From Chloracidobacterium sp. CP2_5A (GTDB lineage: Bacteria > Acidobacteriota > Blastocatellia > Chloracidobacteriales > Chloracidobacteriaceae): 64,000 bases of DNA. The DNA lies in NCBI GenBank assembly GCA_002254845.1, contig NKPT01000002.1, positions 124,001 to 188,000 on the forward strand, read 5' to 3'. The position numbers and the translations under genes are program-made. The notes beneath the pieces are model-generated. The model was given only the letters and a program-made list of their open reading frames with translations, was not told where the DNA came from and did not search any database. Below, one piece after another: positions 9,112 to 17,463 of the stretch (within the stretch, counting starts at the first letter, position 1; each line of letters opens with the position of its first letter).

Positions 9112-10008
9112 ATGCCTCCTCTGGCGCCAACGCAGGCGATGACCGACCGAGTCGGTCTGGGGTGGCGCGCGCCGCTGGCCGCCGACATCCTGGCCAACCT
9201 TGACCGCATAGATGTTGTCGAAGTCATTGCCGACGACTACTTTGACGCGACCGTGCGCGACCGCCGGGGGCTATGCTTGCTTGGGCGACAAGTGTCGCTC
9301 GTCCTGCATGGCGTATCGCTGGGGCTTGCTTCGACCGCCCCCGCGGACGTCATCCGCCTTGACCACATGGCGCGACTCGTTGGAGACGTGGAACCCTGGC
9401 TTTGGTCAGAGCATTTGGCCTTTGTGCGCGGCGGCGGCGTTGAAATCGGCCACCTAGCCGCGCCTCCGCGCACGGAGGCGACTATTGAGGGGACGGCGCG
9501 CAACCTGGCGACGGCGCGGGCGATTGTGGGCAGCGCGCCCTTGGTGGAGAACATTGCGACGATCATCGAGCCGCCCGGCAGTCGAATGGATGAAGCCGCC
9601 TGGCTGCACGGCGTTTTGGCGGCGACGGAGAACAACCTGCTGCTCGACTTGCACAATCTCTACGCTAACGGCTGCAACTTTGACTTCGACCCGCGCGAGG
9701 CGATTGCCGCGCTGCCCATGGAGCGCGTCGGCTGCCTGCACCTTGCCGGCGGCACATGGGTTCAGGCAACGCGCTTTCCGGGCCGCCGTCTGCTTGACGA
9801 CCACCGGCATGCCACGCCGCCGCCGGTGTTTGACTTGCTGGAGGAAGTCGCCCGTCGCGCCCCGCAGCCGCTGGTTGTCCTCCTGGAGCGCGACGGGGAC
9901 TACCCACCGTTTGACGAGCTGCTGGCCGAGCTCGACGCGGCGCGGGCGGCGCTGGCGCGAGGTCGCGCCGCCCGCTTAGTGGAAACCGATGTCGTCGCCT
10001 CGGCTTGA
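9112..10008 (+). CDS. DUF692 family multinuclear iron oxidative enzyme (MNIO)
   Basis: A 298-aa TIM-barrel protein of the DUF692 (MbnB/TglH/ChrH-like) family. Characterised members use two or three iron ions and oxygen to modify cysteine residues in peptides. The family's metal and active-site residues all appear intact: H66 in LHGVSL, H101 in WSEHLAF, E146-N147 in VENIAT, D179/H181/N182/N186 in LLDLHNLYANGCN, H210 in HLAGG, D230/H231/H233 in DDHRH and E259 in LLERDGDYP. The ATG lies 3 bp after the stop of the Cys-tailed gene with no strong ribosome site of its own, suggesting coupled translation. Its 3' end overlaps the next gene by 20 bp. The obvious candidate substrate is the upstream Cys/Gly tail, which is inference from position. 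Confidence 0.92.
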   Translation: MPPLAPTQAMTDRVGLGWRAPLAADILANLDRIDVVEVIADDYFDATVRDRRGLCLLGRQVSLVLHGVSLGLASTAPADVIRLDHMARLVGDVEPWLWSEHLAFVRGGGVEIGHLAAPPRTEATIEGTARNLATARAIVGSAPLVENIATIIEPPGSRMDEAAWLHGVLAATENNLLLDLHNLYANGCNFDFDPREAIAALPMERVGCLHLAGGTWVQATRFPGRRLLDDHRHATPPPVFDLLEEVARRAPQPLVVLLERDGDYPPFDELLAELDAARAALARGRAARLVETDVVASA

Positions 10009-10300
10009 GGCCTTTCTGGCGCGGCTTTACGCCGATGAAGAGTTTCGGGAGCGGTTCCTGGCCGCGCCGGAAGCGGCGACTGAAATGCTTGGCCTGACGC
10101 CGGAAGAGCGCGCCGCGCTGGCGACAATCGACCTGACGGGGCTGGAGCTGGCCGCCCGCGTCTTTGCCAGAAAGCTGAATTACAAAGCCGAACAAAGGCG
10201 TCGCCAAGACTGGCGGACGCGCTGGCGGCGCTGGCGGCGCGACTGGCTGGCGCGGCTGCGGCGCGCGCGCGTCGCCAGCGGCGACTTTGCGGACCCGTAG
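9989..10300 (+). CDS. small NHLP-like partner protein of the DUF692 enzyme
   Basis: A 103-aa protein that starts inside the DUF692 gene (ATG at 9989). The N-terminal 60 residues (FLARLYADEEFRERFLAAPEAATEMLGLTPEERAALATIDLTGLELAARVFARK) resemble the helical nitrile-hydratase-like/Os1348-type leader domains seen in RiPP loci. The C-terminal 40 residues are extremely Arg/Trp-rich (RRRQDWRTRWRRWRRDWLARLRRAR). Known DUF692 enzymes need a second protein that recognises the substrate, and this is the only candidate in the locus. It has no cysteine in the basic tail. Alternatives are an independent precursor or a nucleic-acid- or membrane-binding peptide. The partner role is inferred from overlap and synteny. 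Confidence 0.7.
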   Translation: MSSPRLEAFLARLYADEEFRERFLAAPEAATEMLGLTPEERAALATIDLTGLELAARVFARKLNYKAEQRRRQDWRTRWRRWRRDWLARLRRARVASGDFADP

Positions 10301-10320
10301 CGGGCTCCCGCTCGCCCGCT
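10299..10320 (+). terminator. hairpin at the end of the DUF692 operon
   Basis: AGCGGGC and GCCCGCT form a perfect 7-bp stem around an 8-nt loop, starting inside the TAG stop codon of the small partner gene. Only TT follows, so it is at best a weak intrinsic terminator. It marks the end of the three-gene unit before the opposing ABC1 gene. Confidence 0.35.
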
Positions 10321-10398
10321 TTCGAAGAAGCGATGGCGACGCGCGGACGGCCGCGAGCCGCCCTCCTTGGCGGACCTCGAAGAGGCCAACGCCGCGCG

Positions 10399-10446
10399 GC
10401 TGCGAAAGGCGAGCGCTGCGAAAGGCGAGCGCTGCGAAAGGCGAGC
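10399..10446. repeat. three tandem copies of a 16-bp unit
   Basis: GCTGCGAAAGGCGAGC is repeated three times without mismatch. The last base touches the stop codon of the minus-strand ABC1 gene, so the array forms that gene's immediate 3' flank. It lies between convergent transcription units. No coding role is seen; slippage origin is likely. Confidence 0.85.
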
Positions 10447-11936
10447 TAGGCTAAGTAAAGCGCGAGCGCCGTTCGAGCGAGGTTCCACACCCGCGTCCAG
10501 TTGAGCTTTCCATTGCGGGCGTCGTGCAGACTGGCCCAGACCTTCTCGCGCAACTGCGCGCTCTCCCGCCGAAAGAGAAACTCGCGCGCGTAGGGCATGG
10601 CGACTTTGAGGAAGTTGAAGCTCGGATTCATCGTGATGCTGATGCCTTCCAGCGTCATCAGCGCCCGGATGATAAAGGTGAACGACGCCGGCGCCGAGAA
10701 TGGATAGCGGTAAATGATGTCGCCAAGGTCGTAGGTCAGGTCCTTGAAGCGCACTTCCGCCAGGCTGACGTCGAGCTTGCGCCGAAACAGGTCCTCGACA
10801 ACGCGCGCGAAGTCTTCCATGTCCGCTTCGGGCGAGAGGAAGCCCAGCCCAACCAGGTCTTGCACGATGCCTTGGGCATCGCGGTCAATCAGATGAAAGA
10901 AGGCGCTCACCATCTGACCCTGGAGCTTGGGCGAAATGTGTCCGACCATGCCGAAGTCGAAAAACGCCAGCCGCCCGTCGCGCAGCATGAGAATGTTGCC
11001 CGGATGCGGATCGGCGTGGAAAAAGCCGTCTTCCAGCAGTTGCTTGAAGTAAGCGCGGTACATCAGCTCGTTGGCTTCCTTGGCGTCAATCCCGGCCGCC
11101 TCCAGGCCGGGCAGATCGGTGACGCAAATGCCGCGCAGGAACTCCATGGCGATGACGCGCGAGGTTGTTTGCTCCCAGAAAATCGTCGGCACATAAACCC
11201 GCGGCCAGTCGGCGAAGTTCTGGCGGAAGCGGTCGGCGTTGCGCCCTTCGTTGCGGTAGTCGAGCTCGGCAAAGATCATGCGCTCGAACTCGTTAATCAT
11301 CCCCACCCAGTCGTTGCCCTTGAAAAGCCGCTTGGAGCGCGCCATCCACTGCGCGAGACGGCGCAGGATGACAATATCCTCGCTGATGCGCGCCGCTAGG
11401 TTGGGACGCTGAACCTTGATGGCGACTTCCTGCCCATCGCGCCGCACCCCGCGATAGACCTGCCCAAGACTGGCCGCCGCTACCGGCTGCGGATCAATCG
11501 AGCGAAAGAGCTTGGCGACCGGAGCGCCCAGCTCGCGCTCGATGATGGCGAAGGCTTCGGCGTTCGGGAACGGCGGAACGCGATTTTGCAGCTTGGCCAG
11601 CTCCTGAATGAACGGTACCGGGAGCAAGTCGGCTCGCGTGGCCAACGCCTGCCCAATCTTGATGAAGGTTGGACCAAGTCGGATGAGCTGCTCTCGCAAG
11701 CGCGCCCCCTGCGCTTCAAGCTGCCGCTCGGAGAGCGCCGCTAGGTTGCCTTCGCCGTTGACGCGGGCGCGGCGCAGATCGCGGTAGAGCGCCCAGGCGA
11801 AGCGGCCTAGAACCCAGACAATCAAGAGCGTTCGCTGCCAGTGACGGACCCAGCCCCAAAGGCCGCGCCGCGTGGGGACGACCGGCGGATGAGCGGCTGG
11901 CGGAATGGAGAAATCGGCTGGCAGGCTACGGTTCAT
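10446..11936 (-). CDS. ABC1/UbiB (AarF) family atypical kinase
   Basis: A 496-aa protein of the UbiB/ADCK family, membrane-associated atypical kinases or ATPases linked to isoprenoid-quinone synthesis. The family motif LGPTFIKIGQALATRADLLP is at about 86-105. AAASLGQVYRG is the Ala-rich nucleotide loop, VAIKVQRP holds the lysine, and DGFFHADPHPGNILM and LAFFDFGMVG are the catalytic and metal-binding loops. The N-terminal WVRHWQRTLLIVWVLGRFAW is amphipathic or hydrophobic. The ATG at 11934-11936 is used. No ubiquinone or menaquinone gene lies beside it. A second, different ABC1 protein is at 44451-45869, so a specific name is not assigned. Confidence 0.88.
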   Translation of the reverse strand: MNRSLPADFSIPPAAHPPVVPTRRGLWGWVRHWQRTLLIVWVLGRFAWALYRDLRRARVNGEGNLAALSERQLEAQGARLREQLIRLGPTFIKIGQALATRADLLPVPFIQELAKLQNRVPPFPNAEAFAIIERELGAPVAKLFRSIDPQPVAAASLGQVYRGVRRDGQEVAIKVQRPNLAARISEDIVILRRLAQWMARSKRLFKGNDWVGMINEFERMIFAELDYRNEGRNADRFRQNFADWPRVYVPTIFWEQTTSRVIAMEFLRGICVTDLPGLEAAGIDAKEANELMYRAYFKQLLEDGFFHADPHPGNILMLRDGRLAFFDFGMVGHISPKLQGQMVSAFFHLIDRDAQGIVQDLVGLGFLSPEADMEDFARVVEDLFRRKLDVSLAEVRFKDLTYDLGDIIYRYPFSAPASFTFIIRALMTLEGISITMNPSFNFLKVAMPYAREFLFRRESAQLREKVWASLHDARNGKLNWTRVWNLARTALALYLA

Positions 11937-12078
11937 GCGTGTTGCGCGCGGCCGATGCGGGGCGACGCCAGGGCAGCGCGATCTCAGCCGTTATAGCAAA
12001 CCCGCCCCCCCCGGCAAAAGTGACAAAAGCCGGTGGTTTCCGTCACGCAACGGCTTGCCGCCGCCTTGTTTCGCGGGC

Positions 12079-12534
12079 TTACGAGGTATGGTCATAAACA
12101 ATGCGCCAGCCAACTGGAAAGCGCCGCGCCAGGAGCGTGAACCGCCCCGAAGCCGTTTGCTCAGGCAGCCTGACGCGCCACGCGCCGCGAACCAGCGCCG
12201 CCCCTCGCCCCACCGGCTCGATGACCAGCTCCTGGAAGTCGAGCGCGCCCATGGCGCGTCCTTCCGACTGATAGCGTTGACGGTAGCGGGCAAGGGTCGC
12301 GTCCCAGCCCTTGGTCACCGTCGTCCCCGAAACAAAGGTCAGTTCCGGCGATTGCCAGTAGCCCGCCATGAAGCCTTCCAGGTCGCCCCGATTCCACGCC
12401 GCCACCTGACGATCAAGCAGGGCGCGAACGGCGGTCACGGTCGGATGCGGTCGCGCCGGCGCGGCGGCGGCGGCGGCGAGCAGCCAGGCAAAGCCGACTG
12501 CCCAGCCCGCGCGCCGGATCCATCGCGTTTTCAT
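12079..12534 (-). CDS. exported SnoaL/DUF4440-like (NTF2-fold) protein
   Basis: A 151-aa protein with a signal peptide (MKTRWIRRAGWAVGFAWLLAAAAAAPARP), then an NTF2-like domain. The domain holds the typical LLDRQVAAWNRGDLEGFMAGYWQSPELTFVSG and a C-terminal GWRIVYDHTS. Such domains serve as small-molecule binding or polyketide-cyclase-like modules, and the ligand here is unknown. The start was moved 13 codons downstream of the ORF track to the ATG at 12532-12534. That gives a clean signal peptide and has AGGGGG upstream. It may be cotranscribed with the exported gene at 12621-13817, which ends 86 bp before it. Confidence 0.75.
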   Translation of the reverse strand: MKTRWIRRAGWAVGFAWLLAAAAAAPARPHPTVTAVRALLDRQVAAWNRGDLEGFMAGYWQSPELTFVSGTTVTKGWDATLARYRQRYQSEGRAMGALDFQELVIEPVGRGAALVRGAWRVRLPEQTASGRFTLLARRFPVGWRIVYDHTS

Positions 12535-12620
12535 AGATGCGCCCCCTTTTCTAGATACGCCCTCAGGCGTCACCTCGCCCGCCCGCTTTCCGCCGCCGGG
12601 ATCGACAGCGAGGCCGTCGC

Positions 12621-13817
12621 TCAGTCCTCGATAATTTTGACGTCGCCCTCGAATTTTCGGTAATCCCGAAACTCGCTCACGTTGCGGAACGCTTGCCGAT
12701 AAGCGTCGCTGATTTGGATGGTCTCCGCCGTCTTCGGCATCCAGTAGCGTTTGCCGAGAATCGTGACCCAGTCGTAGTCCACGGACGATTCGACCTGCGA
12801 CATCGGAAACCCCGGCGGGATGTCGGTCGCCACGTGCTCGATGCGAACAATCCGCTTGGTTTCCTCGTCAATCCACAGGCTGCCCTGGTAGCCGACCTGA
12901 ATGCGCTGCGGGCGGCCGTCGGAAAGCCGCACCGTCAAGGTGTAGCCCGAATTCGCCTGGGGAACAATGAAATCGTAGACCCAGCAGACGCGCCCGCGAT
13001 AGCGCTCGCGCTTGACCTCGCTAAAGCTGGCGTTGGTCGTCGGGAGGAAGGGCGCCGAAAGCTGCCCGGAGAAGTCGCCGACCGAGGTCGCGCCGCCCAC
13101 TTCCTCAAACCGCCGGCTGGTCGGGCGACCATTGATGGACTGTAATGTCACCCGCTCGCGCCCGCCCTCAACGCGCACTTCCGTTTCTAGCACGTCGCGC
13201 GGCTGCCAGCGCCCAAGCCCGTCGCGCGTCAGGCGGCGAATAGTTTGGGTGACAATGAAGTCGGGCAGGTCGTCGGCGCTCCGCAGCGCGTAGAACCGGG
13301 CTTGCTCGATCAGCGGCAAGCGGCGCAGGCGCGCCGCCTCGGCTTCTTCCGAAGCGCGGTCCGCATCTTCGCCCGCATCTTCGCCCGACGGCGGAACAGC
13401 CCGAGTCCGCGCGGTCGGAAGCGGTCCAGACGGGATGGCATCCGTCGGCCGCGGGCGCGCGGCTGGCCGCGGCGCGGAGGCTCGCTTCAGGTCAATCTCA
13501 ATCAGCGCCGTGACCAAGTCGCCCGGCGCGCCAAGCTGACGCGCGCGAGCCAGCACTTCATCGGTGACTTCAAACCCGACGCCGCGCCGGCGCAGCTCGC
13601 TGACCGCCTCTTCGGTGGTCATTTCTCGTTGCCGGGCGCGCTGAACTAAGCGGTAAAAGGCGACTTCCGACAGCGGGTCGGAGCGCTCGGCGCTTGTCGC
13701 CGCCGGCGGTCGCCGCGGCGCCGCCTGCGCCGCCGCCACGGCGTCGCGGCTCGCGTCCGCCAAAGCGAGACTGAAAGCCGCGAGAAAGCTCTTGAAGAGA
13801 GTGTGCTTGGCTGCCAT
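12621..13817 (-). CDS. exported protein of unknown function with an outer-membrane lipoprotein-sorting-like C-terminal half
   Basis: A 398-aa protein from the ATG at 13815-13817; the ORF track runs 115 codons further up, through the dcd coding region. A probable signal peptide (residues 1 to about 32) precedes a helical region with MTTEEAVSELRRRGVGFEV and LARARQLGAPGDLVTALIEIDLKR. A Pro/Arg/acidic linker follows. The C-terminal half, from about 180, is beta-rich (GYTLTVRLSDGRPQRIQVGYQGSLWIDEETKRIVRIEHVATDIP) and reminiscent of LolA/LppX-like folds. It is divergent from dcd with 63 bp between starts. I do not recognise a named family, and the fold guess is tentative. Confidence 0.65.
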   Translation of the reverse strand: MAAKHTLFKSFLAAFSLALADASRDAVAAAQAAPRRPPAATSAERSDPLSEVAFYRLVQRARQREMTTEEAVSELRRRGVGFEVTDEVLARARQLGAPGDLVTALIEIDLKRASAPRPAARPRPTDAIPSGPLPTARTRAVPPSGEDAGEDADRASEEAEAARLRRLPLIEQARFYALRSADDLPDFIVTQTIRRLTRDGLGRWQPRDVLETEVRVEGGRERVTLQSINGRPTSRRFEEVGGATSVGDFSGQLSAPFLPTTNASFSEVKRERYRGRVCWVYDFIVPQANSGYTLTVRLSDGRPQRIQVGYQGSLWIDEETKRIVRIEHVATDIPPGFPMSQVESSVDYDWVTILGKRYWMPKTAETIQISDAYRQAFRNVSEFRDYRKFEGDVKIIED

Positions 13818-13880
13818 ATCATCAAATTTCAGTGTAGTGTTGGACTCAACCGAAGCCTTTGCGCGCCGTGGAAGCTGTCT

Positions 13881-14468
13881 GTGATCAAGTCTGACAAGTG
13901 GATTCTTCGCATGTGCGAGGAGTATAATCTGATTTCGCCGTTTGAGCGGCAACTCATCCGCCAAGTCGAGGACCGGCGCATCATTAGCTGCGGGCTGTCG
14001 AGCTACGGCTATGATTGTCGTCTGGCCAAGGACGAGTTCAAGGTCTTTTCTCCGATTCAGGGGACGGAGGTGGACCCGAAAAACTTCAACCCGAACAACC
14101 TGCTTGACATCCCGCTGCGGACGGCCGCGGACGGCAGCCAGTACTGGCTGCTTCCGCCCCACTCCTACGCGCTGGGCGTGACGATTGAGCAGTTTCAGAT
14201 GCCGCGCAACGTGACGGCGATCGCTTTAGGCAAAAGCACGTATGCGCGGTGCGGGCTGATTCAAAACACGACGCCGCTCGAAGCCGACTGGAAGGGGCGG
14301 CTGGTGATTGAGCTCTACAATGCCGCGAACCTGCCGGTTCGGCTTTACGCCGAAGAGGGCTTCGTTCAGATCATCTTCTTTGAATCTGATGAGGACTGCG
14401 CGGTGTCCTACAGCGACCGGGCCGGCAAGTATCAGCATCAGACGGGGCTCACCTTGGCGAAGGTGTGA
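13881..14468 (+). CDS. dcd: dCTP deaminase
   Basis: A 195-aa trimeric nucleotide deaminase making dUTP from dCTP for thymidylate synthesis. Motifs are the N-terminal IKSDKWILRM, SSYGYDCRLAKDEFKVF, the active-site stretch LGKSTYARCGL with Ser, Arg and downstream Glu in LVIELYN, and the C-terminal KYQHQTGLTLAKV. The ORF track begins 26 codons earlier with no homology. The GTG at 13881 gives the expected N-terminus, though a CTG two codons upstream cannot be excluded. The next gene, pyrC, starts 10 bp after the stop, so the two pyrimidine genes are probably cotranscribed. Confidence 0.94.
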   Translation: MIKSDKWILRMCEEYNLISPFERQLIRQVEDRRIISCGLSSYGYDCRLAKDEFKVFSPIQGTEVDPKNFNPNNLLDIPLRTAADGSQYWLLPPHSYALGVTIEQFQMPRNVTAIALGKSTYARCGLIQNTTPLEADWKGRLVIELYNAANLPVRLYAEEGFVQIIFFESDEDCAVSYSDRAGKYQHQTGLTLAKV

Positions 14469-14478
14469 AGCGACGGGC

Positions 14479-15813
14479 ATGGCGCTCATCATTCGTAACG
14501 GCCGCGTCTGCGATCCGTCGCAAGGCCTGGATAAAGTCGCGGATATTCTCGTGATCGACGGGCGGATTGCCGCGCTTGGCGAGCGGCTCGAAGCGCCGCC
14601 GGAAGCCGAGGCGCTGGATGCGTCGGGATTGGTGGTCGCGCCCGGCTTTATTGACGTCCACGTTCACCTGCGCGAGCCGGGCTTCGTCGCTAAGGAAACC
14701 ATCGCCACTGGAACCCGCGCCGCGGCGGCCGGGGGCTTCACGGCGGTCTGCTGCATGGCGAACACGTCGCCGGTCAACGACTCGCCGCTCGTGACCCGCT
14801 ACATCCTCGACCGGGCGCGGGAATCGGCGGCGTGTCGGGTGTATCCCATCGGCGCGGTCACAAAGGGGTTGCAGGGGGAAGCCCTGGCTGACATTGGCGG
14901 CATGGCGGAGGCCGGCGTCGTGGCGCTTTCCGACGACGGTCACGGCATCGCGAACGCTAACCTCATGCGGCGGGCGCTCGAATACGCCGCCGACTTTGAC
15001 TTGCCGGTGATTGACCACTGCGAGAACCGCGACTTGGCGGCGGGCGGCGTCGTCAACGAGGGCGCTGTCTCGACGCATTTGGGCGTGCGCGGCATGACGC
15101 GCGCCGCGGAAGAAGCGGATGTCGCCCGCGATGTCGTGTTGGCCAGTCTGACGGGCGCGCGCGTTCACATCGCGCACCTGAGCACAGCCGGCTCGCTGGA
15201 ACTAGTTCGCCGCGCCCAGGCGGAAGGGCTGCCGATGACCTGCGAGGTCACGCCCCACCATCTCGCGCTGGACGAGTCGGCCGTTCTCGAGCTGGGCGCG
15301 CTCGCCAAGATGAATCCGCCGCTGCGGACGGCGGCGGATGTGGAGGCGCTGCTCGAAGGCGTCGCGGATGGCGTCGTCGCCTGCATCGCCACCGACCATG
15401 CCCCCCACGCGACGCTTGAAAAGGACCAAGTGCTGTCCCACGCGCCCTTTGGCGTGACTGGGCTGGAATGCGCCGTCAGCCTGATGCTGGACCGCCTGCA
15501 CTGGCGACAGGGCATTTCGCTGATGCGCGTCGTCGAGCTGTTTTCGACCGGCCCAGCGCGAGCCTTCAAGTTGCCGGGCGGAACGTTGCAAATTGGGAGT
15601 CCGGCGGATATGACATTGCTTGACCTGAGCCGCGAAACGGTTGTGGACGCGAGCCGGTGGCAGTCGAAAGCCCGAAACTGTCCCTTCAACGGCTGGCGGC
15701 TCAAGGGCGCGCCCGTTCTGACGCTGATTGACGGGAAGCGCGTGACCCTTGACTCCGCAGCGCCTGCGAAAGCCCCTATGGAAATGGTTGCGACGCTGAG
15801 CCGGACAAGCTAA
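14479..15813 (+). CDS. pyrC: dihydroorotase
   Basis: A 444-aa class I (multifunctional-type) dihydroorotase, a zinc amidohydrolase that cyclises carbamoyl aspartate in pyrimidine synthesis. Metal residues are visible: H61 and H63 in [13 protein letters not shown]180 in VIDHCEN, H233 in IAHLS and D306 in ATDHAPH. Length and the N-terminal [11 protein letters not shown] strand are normal. The ATG at 14479 was chosen; the ORF track start lies inside dcd in another frame. The last 25 residues are a poorly conserved Ala/Lys/Pro tail. No pyrB is present in the window. Confidence 0.94.
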   Translation: MALIIRNGRVCDPSQGLDKVADILVIDGRIAALGERLEAPPEAEALDASGLVVAPGFIDVHVHLREPGFVAKETIATGTRAAAAGGFTAVCCMANTSPVNDSPLVTRYILDRARESAACRVYPIGAVTKGLQGEALADIGGMAEAGVVALSDDGHGIANANLMRRALEYAADFDLPVIDHCENRDLAAGGVVNEGAVSTHLGVRGMTRAAEEADVARDVVLASLTGARVHIAHLSTAGSLELVRRAQAEGLPMTCEVTPHHLALDESAVLELGALAKMNPPLRTAADVEALLEGVADGVVACIATDHAPHATLEKDQVLSHAPFGVTGLECAVSLMLDRLHWRQGISLMRVVELFSTGPARAFKLPGGTLQIGSPADMTLLDLSRETVVDASRWQSKARNCPFNGWRLKGAPVLTLIDGKRVTLDSAAPAKAPMEMVATLSRTS

Positions 15814-15899
15814 CGTGCGCCGATTTTTCCCGCGCCGGCGCGCGCCTGCCGCGCGCTCGCGCCCATCGCTCATACATCAAGAGAGAGGACCATTCGCTC

Positions 15900-16142
15900 A
15901 TGGCAGAGCAATCAGTCGAAGAAAAAGTCAGGGCTATTATCGTTGAAGAGCTTGGCGTGGATGAAAGCGAAGTCACTTTGGAGGCGAAGTTTATCGAGGA
16001 CCTTGGCGCCGACTCGCTCGACACGGTGGAACTCGTCATGCGCTTTGAAGAGGACTTCGGTCTCGAAATTCCAGATGAGGATGCCGAAAAAATCCTGAGC
16101 GTGAAGGATGCGGTGAGCTACATACAGTCCAAGCTGGGATGA
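15900..16142 (+). CDS. acpP: acyl carrier protein
   Basis: An 80-aa acidic four-helix carrier of fatty-acid intermediates. The phosphopantetheine attachment motif [10 protein letters not shown] is intact with Ser at residue 39. AGAGAGGAC lies upstream of the ATG. The neighbouring fabF starts 55 bp downstream, the common acpP-fabF order. The upstream 86-bp spacer contains GC-rich self-complementary sequence but no clear terminator. Confidence 0.97.
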   Translation: MAEQSVEEKVRAIIVEELGVDESEVTLEAKFIEDLGADSLDTVELVMRFEEDFGLEIPDEDAEKILSVKDAVSYIQSKLG

Positions 16143-16197
16143 GCGGGCGACCAGTTCGCCTCGGCGAATCGCGCGATGGCCGCGGAGGTTTCGCTTT

Positions 16198-17433
16198 ATG
16201 AAACGTCGTGTCGTGGTCACTGGGATCGGGATGGTTTGTCCAGTCGGCCTGACTGCGCCGGCAAGCTGGGCTGCGCTGTTGTCCGGCGCGAGCGGCATTG
16301 GCCCCATCACGCGCTTCGATGCGTCGGCTTTCGCCGTTCGGATCGCCGGCGAGGCGCGGGGCTTTGATCCAGCGGCCTTCATTGAAAAAAAAGAAATCAA
16401 AAAGATGGACCCGTTCATCCACTACGCGCTGGCGGCGGCGCAGGAGGCGATGGATGAGAGCGGGTTGCCAATAACTGATGCCAATGCCGCGCGGGTTGGC
16501 GTCCACATCGGGTCGGCGCTAGGCGGACTCACGATTATTGAGCGCGAGCATGCCAAGCTGCACCGGGAAGGCCCCCACCGGGTCTCTCCGTTTTTCATCC
16601 CGGCCTCGATTATCAACTTGGCGAGCGGGCAGGTTTCGATGCGCTTTGGCGCGAAGGGGCCAAACTCAGCGCCCGCGACGGCCTGCGCCGCCGGCGCGCA
16701 GGCCATTGGCGAAGCTTTTCGCTTGATCCAATCGGGCGACGCCGACGCTATGCTGTGTGGCGGCGCGGAGGCGCCTGTGACGCCGACTGGCATTGGGGGC
16801 TTCGCGGCGATGCGGGCGCTTTCAACCCGCAACGACGAGCCGACGCGCGCGAGTCGCCCGTTTGATAAGCGGCGCGATGGCTTCGTGATGGGCGAAGGCG
16901 CGGCGATTCTCGTCCTCGAAGAGCGGGAGCGGGCGCTGGCGCGCGGTCAGGCGCCGCTGGCCGAAGTGGTCGGCGTCGGCCAGTCGGCCGACGCCTTTCA
17001 CCTGACGCATCCGAGCGAGGTCGGCGACGGCGCGGCGCGCGCCATGCGGCAGGCTCTGGCCGATGCTGGCATCGCTCCGGCCGAAGTCGGCTATCTCAAC
17101 GCCCATGCCACGGGGACGCCGGCCGGCGACGCGGCAGAGGCTCGGGCGATTCGGCAAGTCTTTGGCGATGCCACGCCATCGTTGGCGGCCAGCTCAACTA
17201 AATCCATGACGGGTCATCTGCTGGGCGCGGCTGGCGCGCTGGAAGCCGCCATCGCCATCCTGGCGCTGCGCGATGGACGCGTGCCGCCCACCATTAACCT
17301 TGACGAGCCGGAGGCGGATTTCGACTGCGTGCCCTATGTCGCCCGCGACAAGTCGCTTGACTATGCAATGAGCAACGCTTTCGGCTTTGGCGGAATGAAT
17401 GTCTCGCTGGTTTTCCGCCGCGCGCAAGCGTGA
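16198..17433 (+). CDS. fabF: beta-ketoacyl-ACP synthase II
   Basis: A 411-aa thiolase-fold condensing enzyme that elongates acyl-ACP with malonyl-ACP. The active-site cysteine is C163 in ATACAAGAQ. The two histidines lie in NAHATGTPAGD and STKSMTGHLLGAAG, and the C-terminal SNAFGFGGMNVSLVF loop is intact. It directly follows acpP in the same direction. A paralogue lies at 33604-34854. This copy, paired with acpP, is the likely housekeeping enzyme. Confidence 0.96.
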   Translation: MKRRVVVTGIGMVCPVGLTAPASWAALLSGASGIGPITRFDASAFAVRIAGEARGFDPAAFIEKKEIKKMDPFIHYALAAAQEAMDESGLPITDANAARVGVHIGSALGGLTIIEREHAKLHREGPHRVSPFFIPASIINLASGQVSMRFGAKGPNSAPATACAAGAQAIGEAFRLIQSGDADAMLCGGAEAPVTPTGIGGFAAMRALSTRNDEPTRASRPFDKRRDGFVMGEGAAILVLEERERALARGQAPLAEVVGVGQSADAFHLTHPSEVGDGAARAMRQALADAGIAPAEVGYLNAHATGTPAGDAAEARAIRQVFGDATPSLAASSTKSMTGHLLGAAGALEAAIAILALRDGRVPPTINLDEPEADFDCVPYVARDKSLDYAMSNAFGFGGMNVSLVFRRAQA

Positions 17434-17463
17434 GTTGCGACAAGACTTGGGAGGACTTTCGGC

